A stretch of 64,000 nt of DNA. Origin: a virus. Positions 1-8,798 of the stretch are shown here, one piece after another. The notes beneath the pieces were generated by a model. That model made no database searches and had not been told where the DNA came from. It worked only from the letters and a program-made list of their open reading frames with translations. The translations under genes were made by a program, and so were the position numbers. The stretch spans positions 1 through 64,000 of IMG/VR virus record IMGVR_UViG_3300031758_003913; one strand, 5' to 3'. Numbering within the stretch: the stretch's first letter is position 1; each line of letters starts with the position of its first letter.

Positions 1-45
1 TAAACGTATTCGGGTTTGGCGTTGCAAATAGTTGGTGGTAATAAA

Positions 46-53
46 TATTTATA
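46..53 (-). promoter_or_regulatory. possible late promoter, leftward
   Basis: TATAAATA is read on the minus strand inside an AATAAATATTTATA near-palindrome, which also gives AATAAATA on the plus strand (40-47). It matches the T4 late consensus. Any leftward gene would lie outside the window, so its role cannot be tested here. No coding sequence was recognised in bases 1-115. Confidence 0.3.
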
Positions 54-115
54 GAGTCGTTCACTTACGAACATGTAGAGGCAACGTTAGCCATTAATAA
101 CGGGGAGGCATTTAA

Positions 116-2788
116 TTGAGTTACGTAGACGCATTGTTTGACCGTGATCATGATACGATCAAAATAGTTGAACGCAAAGACGGAGTTAGAACATTCCGTG
201 AATATCCTGTAAAGTATACATTTTACTACAAAGACCAAAAAGGCAAGTACAAGAGTGTGTACGGAGATCCTTTGAGTCGTATTGTATGTAAGAACACAAA
301 AGATTTCCGCAAAGAAATTGCCATCAATCGAGATAAAACTTTATTTGAAAGTGATATTAATCCAATCTTTCAATGTCTAAGTGAAAACTATCTCAACCAA
401 GATGCTCCAAAACTAAACATTGCATTTTTCGATATTGAGACAGACTTTGATCCCGAACGTGGATTTGCTGACCCTAGCGATCCATTTATGGGCATTACGT
501 CTGTCTCCGTTTATTTGCAGTGGTTAGAAACAATGATATGTTTGGCAGTCCCTCCTAAGACACTTACTATGGAGCAAGCGACAGAATTAGTTAAAGATAT
601 TCCTAATGTAATGTTGTTTGAAAAAGAAAAGGACATGCTGGACACGTTCTTAACACTTATCGAAGAAGCTGATATATTAAGTGGTTGGAACAGCGAGGGC
701 TATGATATCCCTTATATTGTAAATCGTGTAGCCCGCATAATGAGTAAAGACGATACAAGACGTTTTTGCTTATGGGGTCAATTGCCTAAGAAGCGTGAAT
801 ACGAAAAGTACGGCAAGATGAGCGAGACATACGATTTAGTAGGTCGTGTACACGTAGACAGTTTGAACTTGTATCGTAAGTATACCTATGAAGAACGTCA
901 CAGTTATCGACTAGATGCTATTGGTGAAATTGAAGTAGGCGAAAACAAGACAGCATACGAAGGTACGTTGGATCAGCTTTACAACAATGACTTTAAAAAG
1001 TTTATTCAATACAACATTCAAGATACTGCACTACTTGATAAGTTAGATAAAAAACTGCGCTTTATTGATTTGAGTAATACCATTGCACATGAGAACACCG
1101 TGCTTATCCAAACTACAATGGGTGCTGTTGCTGTTACTGAACAAGGTATTATCAACGAAGCTCACAATCGTGGATTGCAGGTTCCCAATCGTACAAACAG
1201 AGATAACGAAGAAAATATACAAGCCGCAGGTGCATACGTTGCGTTTCCTAAAAAAGGCTTGCACAAATGGATTGGTTCGATGGACTTGAACTCTCTGTAT
1301 CCGTCAGTGATTCGTGCTTTGAATATGGCTCCAGAAACTATCGTTGGACAAATACGACTAGACATCAGTGATGCTCGTGTTCACGAAGACATAACTCTTA
1401 AGAAAAAAACATTTGCTGGAAGTTGGGAAGGTCGTTTTGCAACAGAAGAATACGAAGCTGTTATGAGCAAGCGCAAGGATGTTGCTCTAACAATAGACTT
1501 TGAAAGCGGACAAACAGAAGTAATGAGCGGTGCTGAAATTTATAAATTAATTTTTGACAGTAACAATCCGTGGATGCTCAGTAGTAACGGCACTATCTTT
1601 ACACAAGAGTTTGAAGGTGTTATTCCAGGTATTCTAAAGCGTTGGTATGCTGAACGTAAGGACCTGCAAAAGATGTTGAAAAAAGCAAAAGAAGCAGGTA
1701 ACAAAGCAGAAACTGAATACTGGGACAAACGACAGTTGGTTAAGAAGATTTTGCTTAACAGTTTATACGGTGCCATTCTTAATCCAGGTTGTAGATTCTT
1801 TGACAAGCGTATTGGTCAAAGTACTACTCTTACTGGTCGTACTATTGTTAAACACATGAGTGCAGAAGTAAACAAAGTTATTACTGGTGTTTATGATCAC
1901 GTTGGTGAGGCAGTAATTTACGGTGACACTGACTCTGTGTATTTTAGTGCTTGGCCTACTCTCAGTAAAGAAGTAGAAGCAGGTAAGATTCCGTGGTCTA
2001 AAGAAAATGTTATTACACTTTACGATCAAGTAGCAGAAGCAGCCAATGCTACGTTTGTTGACATGATGGCAAAATCATTTCATTGTCCAAAAAGTCGAGC
2101 AGAAGTTATTGCCGCAGGTCGTGAGATTGTTGCTGAAAGCGGATTGTTTATTACTAAAAAACGTTATGCGGCTCTGGTATATGACACAGAAGGTTTCCGC
2201 AGTGACGTAGATGGTAAGCCAGGCAAAGTAAAGGCTATGGGCTTAGACCTGCGTAGAAGTGATACACCTGTGTTTATGCAAGAATTTCTAAGCGAACTAT
2301 TGCTTATGGTGCTTACAGATAAACCTAGAGAAGATGTATTAGAACGTATTACAAGATTCCGGCAAGAGTTTAGTGAACGTCCGGGTTGGGAGAAAGGTAG
2401 TCCAAAACGTGCAAACAAGATTGGACACTATCAACGACTCGAAGCAAAACAGGGCAAAGCAAACATGCCCGGCCACGTTAGAGCAAGTATTAATTGGAAT
2501 ACACTTAAACGTATGAACGGAGACAAATACTCGCAAGAGATTGTTGACGGCATGAAAGTTATTGTTTGCAAACTAAAACAAAACCCATTGGGCTATACAA
2601 GTGTTGCTTATCCAACAGATGAATTACGTATGCCTGAATGGTTCAAAGAACTGCCATTTGATGATGCAGCAATGGCAGAAACTATTATTGATAATAAGTT
2701 AGACAATTTGATTGGAGTGCTGGACTATCCATTAGAGGATACTAAGCGACACAATACCTTCAACAGTTTGTTTGACTTTGGAGACTAA
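116..2788 (+). CDS. 43: DNA polymerase, family B, T4 gp43-like
   Basis: Replicative phage DNA polymerase with 3'-5' proofreading, 890 aa, about the length of T4 gp43. Exonuclease motifs are FDIETD (residues 105-110), the GWNSEGYD region (190-197) and YNIQDTALL (299-307). Polymerase motif A is DLNSLYPSVIR (390-400), motif B is around LLNSLYGAIL (546-555), and motif C is YGDTDS (602-607). The C-terminus ends in NSLFDFGD, which resembles the clamp-binding tail of gp43 and fits a clamp gene nearby. The start is TTG, chosen because GGGGAGG lies about nine bases upstream and no better ATG precedes the conserved N-terminus. It heads a run of plus-strand genes. Confidence 0.97.
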   Translation: MSYVDALFDRDHDTIKIVERKDGVRTFREYPVKYTFYYKDQKGKYKSVYGDPLSRIVCKNTKDFRKEIAINRDKTLFESDINPIFQCLSENYLNQDAPKLNIAFFDIETDFDPERGFADPSDPFMGITSVSVYLQWLETMICLAVPPKTLTMEQATELVKDIPNVMLFEKEKDMLDTFLTLIEEADILSGWNSEGYDIPYIVNRVARIMSKDDTRRFCLWGQLPKKREYEKYGKMSETYDLVGRVHVDSLNLYRKYTYEERHSYRLDAIGEIEVGENKTAYEGTLDQLYNNDFKKFIQYNIQDTALLDKLDKKLRFIDLSNTIAHENTVLIQTTMGAVAVTEQGIINEAHNRGLQVPNRTNRDNEENIQAAGAYVAFPKKGLHKWIGSMDLNSLYPSVIRALNMAPETIVGQIRLDISDARVHEDITLKKKTFAGSWEGRFATEEYEAVMSKRKDVALTIDFESGQTEVMSGAEIYKLIFDSNNPWMLSSNGTIFTQEFEGVIPGILKRWYAERKDLQKMLKKAKEAGNKAETEYWDKRQLVKKILLNSLYGAILNPGCRFFDKRIGQSTTLTGRTIVKHMSAEVNKVITGVYDHVGEAVIYGDTDSVYFSAWPTLSKEVEAGKIPWSKENVITLYDQVAEAANATFVDMMAKSFHCPKSRAEVIAAGREIVAESGLFITKKRYAALVYDTEGFRSDVDGKPGKVKAMGLDLRRSDTPVFMQEFLSELLLMVLTDKPREDVLERITRFRQEFSERPGWEKGSPKRANKIGHYQRLEAKQGKANMPGHVRASINWNTLKRMNGDKYSQEIVDGMKVIVCKLKQNPLGYTSVAYPTDELRMPEWFKELPFDDAAMAETIIDNKLDNLIGVLDYPLEDTKRHNTFNSLFDFGD

Positions 2789-2789
2789 A

Positions 2790-2900
2790 ATGAAAATTAA
2801 AATTGAAGTAGAAGTAGATACAGAAAGAGATCACGATTTACAAATAATCGAAGAACTCATTCAGATGTTAAAAGAATTAAAAGAAAGATTTCAGGATTAA
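2790..2900 (+). CDS. small charged hypothetical protein
   Basis: A 36-residue reading frame starting one base after the polymerase stop and ending just before the epimerase start. The N-terminal third is an alternating charged and hydrophobic strand (KIKIEVEVD). The rest, about residues 17-35, is a strongly amphipathic helix rich in Glu, Lys and Leu. No family was recognised. Support comes from tight packing between two sure genes, lack of other content in the gap, and phage-typical spacing. It has no clear ribosome binding site of its own and may rely on translational coupling to the polymerase gene. Confidence 0.5.
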   Translation: MKIKIEVEVDTERDHDLQIIEELIQMLKELKERFQD

Positions 2901-2904
2901 AGTA

Positions 2905-3630
2905 ATGCGTATTTTAATGACAGGTCATAAAGGATTTATTGGTAGTCACCTTTATCCATATTTGTGGGATAGAGGCTATACTATGTATGGTATAGATTTA
3001 AAAGATGGAAAAGACATTCTAACATGTACACTTGATTACGAAGTTGATGTAGTAATACATCTAGCAGGAAAAAGTGGTGTAAGAGAAAGTATGCGGCTTC
3101 CTGGACCTTATTGGCATGTCAACGTTGAAGGATCGCGTAGAATTTTTGATCAGTTTAGTGAAGCTCGCATACTGTATGCAAGTTCAAGTTCAGCATATGA
3201 GCCTACACTAAATCCGTATGCCGCATCCAAATATATCATGGACATGATGGCTCCGGATAATAGCGTGGGTATGAGATTCCATACTGTGTATTCTGACAAT
3301 CCTAGAAAAGGCATGTTATTGGATAAACTGTTATCAAACTCACTAGAATATATCACTGATCATTCTAGAGATTTTATTCACGTAGAGGATCTATGTGATG
3401 CTATTGAGCTATTGATAAAAAATCCAAATATTAAAGGAGTAGTTGATGTTGGTACTGGCGAAAGTACTAACGTTCAAGATCTAGCTCCAGGAAAACCGCT
3501 TCGTTTAAATAGACTACACGAAAGAAAGTGTACACAGGCAAACATAGAAATTTTAAAAGAATTAGGCTTTGAACCTAAATACAATGTCAAAGAGTTCTTG
3601 ACAAATAAAGGCTTAGACATTAAACTGTAA
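2905..3630 (+). CDS. NAD-dependent epimerase/dehydratase
   Basis: Short extended-SDR family sugar-nucleotide epimerase or dehydratase, 241 aa, where typical members have 300-340. The N-terminal dinucleotide-binding motif is TGHKGFIGS (6-14). The catalytic Ser/Thr region is SSSSAYE (93-99) and the YxxxK pair is Y105/K109 in YAASK. The C-terminal substrate-binding part is reduced, so the exact substrate cannot be named. In phages such enzymes often feed nucleotide sugars to glycosyltransferases, and a GT-B enzyme lies 4 kb downstream. The gene sits between polymerase and clamp, which is not a functional clue in itself. Confidence 0.88.
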   Translation: MRILMTGHKGFIGSHLYPYLWDRGYTMYGIDLKDGKDILTCTLDYEVDVVIHLAGKSGVRESMRLPGPYWHVNVEGSRRIFDQFSEARILYASSSSAYEPTLNPYAASKYIMDMMAPDNSVGMRFHTVYSDNPRKGMLLDKLLSNSLEYITDHSRDFIHVEDLCDAIELLIKNPNIKGVVDVGTGESTNVQDLAPGKPLRLNRLHERKCTQANIEILKELGFEPKYNVKEFLTNKGLDIKL

Positions 3631-3652
3631 TTTAATAAGGAGATATACAGGC

Positions 3653-4384
3653 ATGAAAGACATACTACAAGATATCGTAGCACATACACACGCACTAGGA
3701 TTTTTAGCACTAGTGAAAGTTAATTCAGAAAACGGATCAACTACTATTGATTCAATGGCAGAAGATCGTTCTGTTATTTTAACTGCAAGCACTCATAAAC
3801 CAGTCGCTGAATTTATTGGCACATTTGGTATGCCAAACTTAGATAAACTTTCTCTCCATTTAAAAAATCCTGAGTATAAGGATAAGGCAAAGATTGAAGT
3901 TAAAAGTGCAGAAAGAAACGGTGACGTTATTCCAACACACATTCACTTTGAAAATGCCGCAGGTGACTTTGAAAACGATTATCGCTTTATGAACAAAGCA
4001 ATTATCGAAGAAAAACTTAAGACTGTTAAATTCAAAGGCGCATCATGGGAAGTAACATTTAAACCTAGTGTTGCATCAATTCAACGTATGAAGCTAATGA
4101 GCGCCGCACACAGCGAAGAGCCAATCTTTACTGTCAAGACAGAGAACAATAATCTAGTTTTTTACTTTGGTGACGCAAGTACACACGCAGGTTCATTTGT
4201 ATTTCAACACGATATATCTGGATCTCTAAAGCATGCATGGAGTTGGCCAGTTGCACAAATTCAAAGTATTCTAAATCTAGACGGTGACTCTACTGTGAGC
4301 ATTTCTGATCAAGGTGCTATGATGATCAGTATTGACAGCGGATTAGCAAAATACGATTACATTCTTCCTGCGCAGAGCAAGTAA
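3653..4384 (+). CDS. 45: probable sliding clamp, gp45-like
   Basis: A 243-residue protein with the beta-rich two-domain layout of T4-like clamps. An N-terminal half contains the segment VAEFIGTFGMPNLDKLSL, placed like the DLNGFLGILSL helix of T4 gp45, followed by strands. A second half has a helix (VASIQRMKLMSAA) followed by strand-rich sequence. In T4-like phages the clamp tethers the polymerase and also activates late transcription. A strong AAGGAG site lies 13 bases before the ATG. It follows the polymerase by less than 1 kb. Similarity was judged by eye, and a profile search against T4 gp45 would settle it. Confidence 0.65.
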   Translation: MKDILQDIVAHTHALGFLALVKVNSENGSTTIDSMAEDRSVILTASTHKPVAEFIGTFGMPNLDKLSLHLKNPEYKDKAKIEVKSAERNGDVIPTHIHFENAAGDFENDYRFMNKAIIEEKLKTVKFKGASWEVTFKPSVASIQRMKLMSAAHSEEPIFTVKTENNNLVFYFGDASTHAGSFVFQHDISGSLKHAWSWPVAQIQSILNLDGDSTVSISDQGAMMISIDSGLAKYDYILPAQSK

Positions 4385-4734
4385 TGAATAGTGTACAAAT
4401 ACTATCTGCATGTTTAGCATTTTTAGTTCTGTGTGGCGCTGTATATGGTCACATAGGATTTAAAAAAATTAAAGAATGTTACGGCATGTGGTTTACAAAG
4501 GAATATTGGACTGACTATAATACAGTAGAGTTTGCCAGTTGGGCGGCTAAGGCCTTTATTATTGTTCCTGGCTTAATATTTGGTATACAAATTTGGTGGT
4601 TATATTTCTTCACGTTGTTTACAAGTCTAACATTGATTTGGGCTAGCGAGAAGAAACTGTTACCAACATTAGTAGGGTTCAACACTATATGGGCTTGGAT
4701 TAGCTGTATGGTATTGGCACAACATTTGGTATAA
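4384..4734 (+). CDS. multi-pass membrane protein, unknown function
   Basis: A 116-residue hydrophobic protein whose start overlaps the preceding stop. Predicted membrane segments cover roughly residues 4-23, 52-83 (long, probably two passes) and 95-115, so three or four helices in all. There is no cleavable signal sequence and no catalytic motif. Size and topology would allow a holin or a small inner-membrane factor, but nothing in the neighbourhood (clamp before, transglycosylase after) supports lysis. Treat as an unassigned phage membrane protein. Confidence 0.75.
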   Translation: MNSVQILSACLAFLVLCGAVYGHIGFKKIKECYGMWFTKEYWTDYNTVEFASWAAKAFIIVPGLIFGIQIWWLYFFTLFTSLTLIWASEKKLLPTLVGFNTIWAWISCMVLAQHLV

Positions 4735-4736
4735 TA

Positions 4737-6296
4737 ATGAATAAAGACTTAACAGCAACACAAAACGATTACGCACACTTTTTACCAGCACTAAGTGGCT
4801 TTTATGCAACTTACGTGGGCAAGCAGCGTTTTCCTGATCCTGTTAAAGGTCCTTACATCGAAGACACTCGTATTCCGGCTAACTTTCAAAATGGTGTAGA
4901 AAGTCTTAACTATCTAAATGCACAACAGGGAGCGTTTACCTATAAGTGGACGCTTTACTCTGCGGGTCACGCTGATTTAGATACAAACAAAATTGTGCCT
5001 AAAGAAGATATGGTACGGAACAGGGATCGTCAAAACACTTGGTTACTAGGCGACTCAGGTGGTTTCCAGATTGGTAAGGGTGTTTGGGAAGGTGATTGGA
5101 AAGATCCTAATTGTCCTAAGGCACAAAAGAAACGAGATGGTGTATTACGTTGGATGGATGCGTATATGGACTATGGCATGGTACTTGATATTCCTGCCTG
5201 GGTCGCTCGCTCACCCGAAGGTGCAAAAGCTACAGGCATTAGTACATACGACGAAGCTGTAACCGCAACACGTATCAATAACGATTATTGGATGAAGCAT
5301 CGTACAGGTGCTTGTAAGTTCTTAAACGTACTACAAGGTGAGAATCATACAGATGCAGAAGATTGGTATCAGCAGATGAAAGATTATTGCGATCCAGTTA
5401 AGTATCCTGACAATCACTTTAATGGGTGGTCAATGGGTGGGCAAAATATGTGTGACGTGCATCTAGTACTTAAACGTATAGTAGCACTACACTTTGATGG
5501 CTTACTACAAAGTGGCGTACATGATGTAATGCACTTCTTGGGTACTAGTAAGTTAGAGTGGGCATGTTTGCTTACAGACTTACAACGTGCTATTCGTAAG
5601 TATTACAATCCTACTATGATGTTGACATTTGACTGTGCAAGTCCATTCTTAGCAACTGCTAATGGACAGATTTATATTCAGAACGAAACACCTGATAGAG
5701 GCAAGTGGACCTATAGAATGGTTCCAAGCATTGACGATAAAAAGTATGCAACTGATACTAGAACTTTTAAACAAGCAGTATTGCAAGATGGTATCTTTAA
5801 AAACTTTGAAGATAGTCCTATTACAGCAGAAATGAAAGTTAGTGATGTATGCGTTTACAAACCAGGTGACTTGAATAAAATTGGCAAAGAAGGTCGCACA
5901 AGTTGGGATAGTTTTAGTTACGCTATTCAAATGGGCCATAATGTTTGGAGCCATATTAATGCAGTACAGGAAGCTAACAGACAGTATGATGCTGGAGTTG
6001 TACCAAACATGCTTGTACAAGAAAAGTTTGACAGGGTGTTCTTTAGAGATCTTGTAGAAGAAATCTTTTCACAGACTACAAGAGAAGCTGCAAATAAGTT
6101 GATAGAACAAAACTCAAAGTTTTGGATGGCTATTCCAGGCACTAGAGGCGCCATTGGTAAAAAGACTGTAAACTCTAGCACATATTTTGGAGCTTTGTTT
6201 GATGTAGTTGAACCTGAAGTAGAAGAACTGGAAGATGGTTGTTTTACAGAAGATGAAGAACATAAATTGGAGGCGTTAGAGGATGAGCAACTTTAA
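4737..6296 (+). CDS. dpdA: TGT/DpdA-like transglycosylase for 7-deazaguanine insertion into DNA
   Basis: A 519-residue member of the tRNA-guanine transglycosylase superfamily. Landmarks line up with TGT. DSGGFQ (106-111) holds the base-binding Asp, GWSMGGQ (230-236) matches the TGT glycine loop, MHFLGTSK (265-272) sits where PRYLMGVG is, and TFDCASPF (297-304) carries the probable nucleophile D299. The CxCxxC...H zinc site of tRNA enzymes is not seen in the C-terminal part. Phage DpdA proteins swap guanine in DNA for preQ0-type bases and protect it from restriction. FolE, QueD, QueE and QueC-like genes in this window support that role over tRNA modification. Confidence 0.85.
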   Translation: MNKDLTATQNDYAHFLPALSGFYATYVGKQRFPDPVKGPYIEDTRIPANFQNGVESLNYLNAQQGAFTYKWTLYSAGHADLDTNKIVPKEDMVRNRDRQNTWLLGDSGGFQIGKGVWEGDWKDPNCPKAQKKRDGVLRWMDAYMDYGMVLDIPAWVARSPEGAKATGISTYDEAVTATRINNDYWMKHRTGACKFLNVLQGENHTDAEDWYQQMKDYCDPVKYPDNHFNGWSMGGQNMCDVHLVLKRIVALHFDGLLQSGVHDVMHFLGTSKLEWACLLTDLQRAIRKYYNPTMMLTFDCASPFLATANGQIYIQNETPDRGKWTYRMVPSIDDKKYATDTRTFKQAVLQDGIFKNFEDSPITAEMKVSDVCVYKPGDLNKIGKEGRTSWDSFSYAIQMGHNVWSHINAVQEANRQYDAGVVPNMLVQEKFDRVFFRDLVEEIFSQTTREAANKLIEQNSKFWMAIPGTRGAIGKKTVNSSTYFGALFDVVEPEVEELEDGCFTEDEEHKLEALEDEQL

Positions 6297-6492
6297 TAAT
6301 GACTATGATAAACTCAAAGCACATCTAGAAGAATTAGAACGGCGACATAAAGAGCTTGACACAGAAATTGAAGTACGCTATAATAATATAACAGCCTCAG
6401 ACGAAGTTCGAAAAAAGAAAACTATGAAGCTATGGCTTAAAGACGAGATACATCGAATCAACCAACAATTAATAAGAATGACTTTAACATGA
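6283..6492 (+). CDS. DUF465/YdcH-like small coiled-coil protein
   Basis: A 69-residue, highly charged, fully helical protein. The pattern HLEELERRHKELDTEI followed by KKKTMKLWLKDEIHRI matches the YdcH/DUF465 family, small helical hairpins of unknown role found in bacteria and phages. It overlaps the end of the transglycosylase gene by 14 bases and is followed by an ATGA overlap, so the three genes are probably translated together. GGAGG lies upstream of the ATG at a usable distance. Confidence 0.7.
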   Translation: MSNFNNDYDKLKAHLEELERRHKELDTEIEVRYNNITASDEVRKKKTMKLWLKDEIHRINQQLIRMTLT

Positions 6493-7013
6493 AAAGAGAT
6501 TACAGCACAGGTGAAGCAGATGACGCAGTATTTTTCTTTGGATATGAAATAGAAAAAACTCCTGCTTATGGAATGCCCACACTGTTTGTTACAGGGGTTC
6601 ATAGTCCAGACGTTGTAGAAAAGCACATGATCGAACAAGATGTAAAGCATATTTTCTTTGGTGCTAATCACAGCTTTCATCCTGACATAGGTAGCTTTGA
6701 CGCATGGTTAGAGTGGGAATCTATGATTCTTCCATTCTTGGAACAAGGTGTTCTATGTACTTTAGACATTCCATTATCCCACGTTGAAACATTCAACGAC
6801 AGTGCATTTAACGAGTATAGCAATTTTATTCCACAGATTCGAGTTCCTATTCCATACATCCGTTTATGGAATTACAACACAATGCTTAAGATTGACGACA
6901 AAGATTTTAAAGCATCTAATCCCGGTGTTTGGTGTCACAGCCTACACGACCTAATGGATCGTTCAAAGTTTACCGAATGGTCTCAATATTCCGAAGACGA
7001 AGTTATCAAATAA
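6489..7013 (+). CDS. conserved hypothetical phage protein near queD
   Basis: A 174-residue soluble protein with no motif I can assign. It is alternating alpha/beta in character, with FVTGVHSPDVVEKHMIEQ and HIFFGANHSF near the N-terminus and an aromatic-rich C-terminal half with several His and Trp residues. It starts in an ATGA overlap with the gene before it and lies directly between the transglycosylase and the QueD-like gene, so a role in the deazaguanine system is possible but unproven. A sigma-70 type promoter follows it, suggesting the transcript is topped up here. Confidence 0.7.
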   Translation: MKRDYSTGEADDAVFFFGYEIEKTPAYGMPTLFVTGVHSPDVVEKHMIEQDVKHIFFGANHSFHPDIGSFDAWLEWESMILPFLEQGVLCTLDIPLSHVETFNDSAFNEYSNFIPQIRVPIPYIRLWNYNTMLKIDDKDFKASNPGVWCHSLHDLMDRSKFTEWSQYSEDEVIK

Positions 7014-7014
7014 G

Positions 7015-7043
7015 TTGACAACTACCTACATTGAAAGTATCAT
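7015..7043 (+). promoter_or_regulatory. sigma-70 type early promoter before queD
   Basis: TTGACA (7015-7020), a 17-base spacer and TATCAT (7038-7043). The -10 box ends only six bases before the ATG at 7050, so the transcript would begin at or next to the start codon. No Shine-Dalgarno sequence is present in between. Either this mRNA is leaderless or upstream read-through supplies the translated message. Confidence 0.6.
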
Positions 7044-7049
7044 AAGAAC

Positions 7050-7439
7050 ATGAGTACAGCAATTACAAAAAGCATCTGGGTAACCTTCCGTAAAGAAGGC
7101 ATTCATCTTTACCCGGCAGCACTTACAGACCCTAATCTAAAAACTGGAGATCAGTATGACGTAAGTTTTCTAGGCTATCCCCATAGACACATTTTTCACT
7201 TTAAAATTCGTATCGAAGTGTTTCACGACGATCGTGACATCGAATTTATTCAATTTAAGCGTTGGTTAGAAAATCTTTATAATCAAGGCACACTAGAACT
7301 GAATCACAAATCATGTGAGATGATTTCAGATGATTTGTATCAGCAAATTCGTTCAAAGTTTCCAGGCCGCTTTGTCGAAATAGAAGTCTCCGAAGATGGA
7401 GAAAACGGCTCACTTATCTATTATCCATTCAATCTTTAA
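7050..7439 (+). CDS. queD: divergent QueD-like 6-carboxytetrahydropterin synthase
   Basis: A 129-residue protein with the order of QueD/PTPS landmarks. H19 lies in an N-terminal strand, a zinc-type HRH pair (H45, H47) opens a beta strand, and DIEFIQFKRWLENL matches the MVxDFxxLK region. LNHKS (H86) matches LDHxxLN, EMISDDLYQQI corresponds to the PTAEN helix, and EVSEDGENGS (112-121) holds the substrate-binding Glu. The usual N-terminal catalytic Cys is not visible. QueD makes 6-carboxy-tetrahydropterin from the FolE product on the way to preQ0. Identification is by motif order, and the close QueE, FolE and DpdA genes raise confidence. Confidence 0.72.
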   Translation: MSTAITKSIWVTFRKEGIHLYPAALTDPNLKTGDQYDVSFLGYPHRHIFHFKIRIEVFHDDRDIEFIQFKRWLENLYNQGTLELNHKSCEMISDDLYQQIRSKFPGRFVEIEVSEDGENGSLIYYPFNL

Positions 7440-7452
7440 AAGGTAAATTAAA

Positions 7453-7707
7453 ATGGCACAAACTTTTCCTCCAGTCAATAAAATTTTCGACGACTTGGAT
7501 AAGTTCCGCGACTTTTGTCGCTTCGAAGGTTACGGTGGGTATCCTTTCGATGAGAAGGATCTTTATGATACCCAGTCGCCTGTTTGGCAGGCTTACCAAA
7601 AATTCTTAATCTACAAATCGAAGAGTCGTGGTAGATTTAATAATTACAACAATAACACCAATACTAACAATGGTGCAAAACGTTTTTACGACCGTAGAGG
7701 TTCTTAA
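7453..7707 (+). CDS. small hypothetical protein with Asn-rich tail
   Basis: An 84-residue protein: an ordered N-terminal part rich in Phe, Tyr and acidic residues (about 1-58), then a low-complexity tail of Asn, Thr, Arg and Gly (about 59-84) that looks disordered and possibly nucleic-acid binding. The tail includes a run of NNNN/NTNTNN type. AAAGGTAAATTAAA precedes the ATG. It ends in an overlap with the start of the glycosyltransferase gene. Small proteins of this shape recur in marine T4-like phages, and no function is known to me. Confidence 0.7.
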   Translation: MAQTFPPVNKIFDDLDKFRDFCRFEGYGGYPFDEKDLYDTQSPVWQAYQKFLIYKSKSRGRFNNYNNNTNTNNGAKRFYDRRGS

Positions 7708-8798
7708 TGACAATCTATATCGTAGATATTGAAGCAGTTGACACTCGCTATACTAAGCAGTGGAAGGAATACTTACCTAAACAACTGCATCATGCTACGA
7801 ATAAAGAAGTAGTAGTCATTAGTGGCGGTGATACACCACAAGCTACAACTCCTGGAGCATTTCTTAATTTTGGTGGTACTAATGTTTATAAAAGTAAACA
7901 GTTGGAAACCATAGGGGAGATGTTTTGTAGGGGAGATGTTAAAGATGGCGACTACTTCCTTTATACTGATGCGTGGAACCCTACAGTTATACAGCTTCGT
8001 TACATGGCTGAATTGCTAAACATTAATATCAGAATTGGTGGCTTATGGCATGCTGGTAGTTATGATCCTCAAGATTTCTTAGGTCGACTGATTGGAAACA
8101 AGCCTTGGGTAAGACATGCTGAACAGAGTATGTTTTTTACATACGACGATAACTTCTTTGCTACAGATTTTCACATTGACATGTTTGTAAGAACATTGTT
8201 TGGTCTAGATAATCCTTGGATAGAAGATGATATAGCTGATGCATTGGCTGGCGAACATCCTAGAATCAAACGTGTGGGCTGGCCTATGGAATATCTAGAA
8301 CACAGCCTAGACAGTTACAAATGCATGGATAAGGAAAATTTAATTGTTTTCCCTCATCGTATTGCTCCCGAGAAACAAGTTGATATTTTTCGCGATCTTA
8401 AAGAACAACTACCTCAGTATGAATTTGTAATTTGTCAAGAGCAACAATTAACTAAGAACGAATATCATAATATTCTTGGTCGTGCTAAATTAGTGTTTTC
8501 AGCTAACTTGCAAGAAACATTAGGTATTAGTTGGTACGAAGGCGCTCTAGTAAATGCTATTCCAATGGTTCCTGATCGTTTAAGCTATTCTGAAATGGCT
8601 TTAGCAGAGTTTAAGTATCCTAGTACATGGACAGAAGATTTTGGATCTTATATTCAAAATAGAAAACAAATAGTAAATCAAGTAGTTGAATATATGGAAA
8701 ATTACGAAAGTTTTCTTCCTAGCTTACTTAAACAAACAGCAAAACTTAAAAAAGAATTCTTCTCAGGAAAAGCTCTTTATGAGGCAATAAATGGATGA
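7707..8798 (+). CDS. GT-B fold glycosyltransferase, GT4-like
   Basis: A 363-residue protein with the two-Rossmann layout of GT-B enzymes. The C-terminal nucleotide-sugar half is clear. FPHRIAPEKQ (about 215-224) is the start of the donor-binding domain, YEFVICQ follows, and SANLQETLGISWYEGALVNAIPMVP matches the conserved E-x7-E loop region of GT4 family members. The acceptor could be modified phage DNA, a virion protein or a host glycan. Its place between deazaguanine genes makes DNA a fair guess, but the sequence does not show it. The stop overlaps the next start. Confidence 0.8.
   Translation: MTIYIVDIEAVDTRYTKQWKEYLPKQLHHATNKEVVVISGGDTPQATTPGAFLNFGGTNVYKSKQLETIGEMFCRGDVKDGDYFLYTDAWNPTVIQLRYMAELLNINIRIGGLWHAGSYDPQDFLGRLIGNKPWVRHAEQSMFFTYDDNFFATDFHIDMFVRTLFGLDNPWIEDDIADALAGEHPRIKRVGWPMEYLEHSLDSYKCMDKENLIVFPHRIAPEKQVDIFRDLKEQLPQYEFVICQEQQLTKNEYHNILGRAKLVFSANLQETLGISWYEGALVNAIPMVPDRLSYSEMALAEFKYPSTWTEDFGSYIQNRKQIVNQVVEYMENYESFLPSLLKQTAKLKKEFFSGKALYEAING

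Noticed and set aside
1043-2536. Antisense open frames inside the DNA polymerase gene
   Set aside because: They are unlike any family, rich in Cys, Ser and Phe from AT-rich antisense reading, and have no binding sites. The plus-strand polymerase explains the stretch.
4384-4734. Holin call for the membrane protein
   Set aside because: No lysis genes nearby and no dual start or charged tail typical of holins. Left as unassigned membrane protein.
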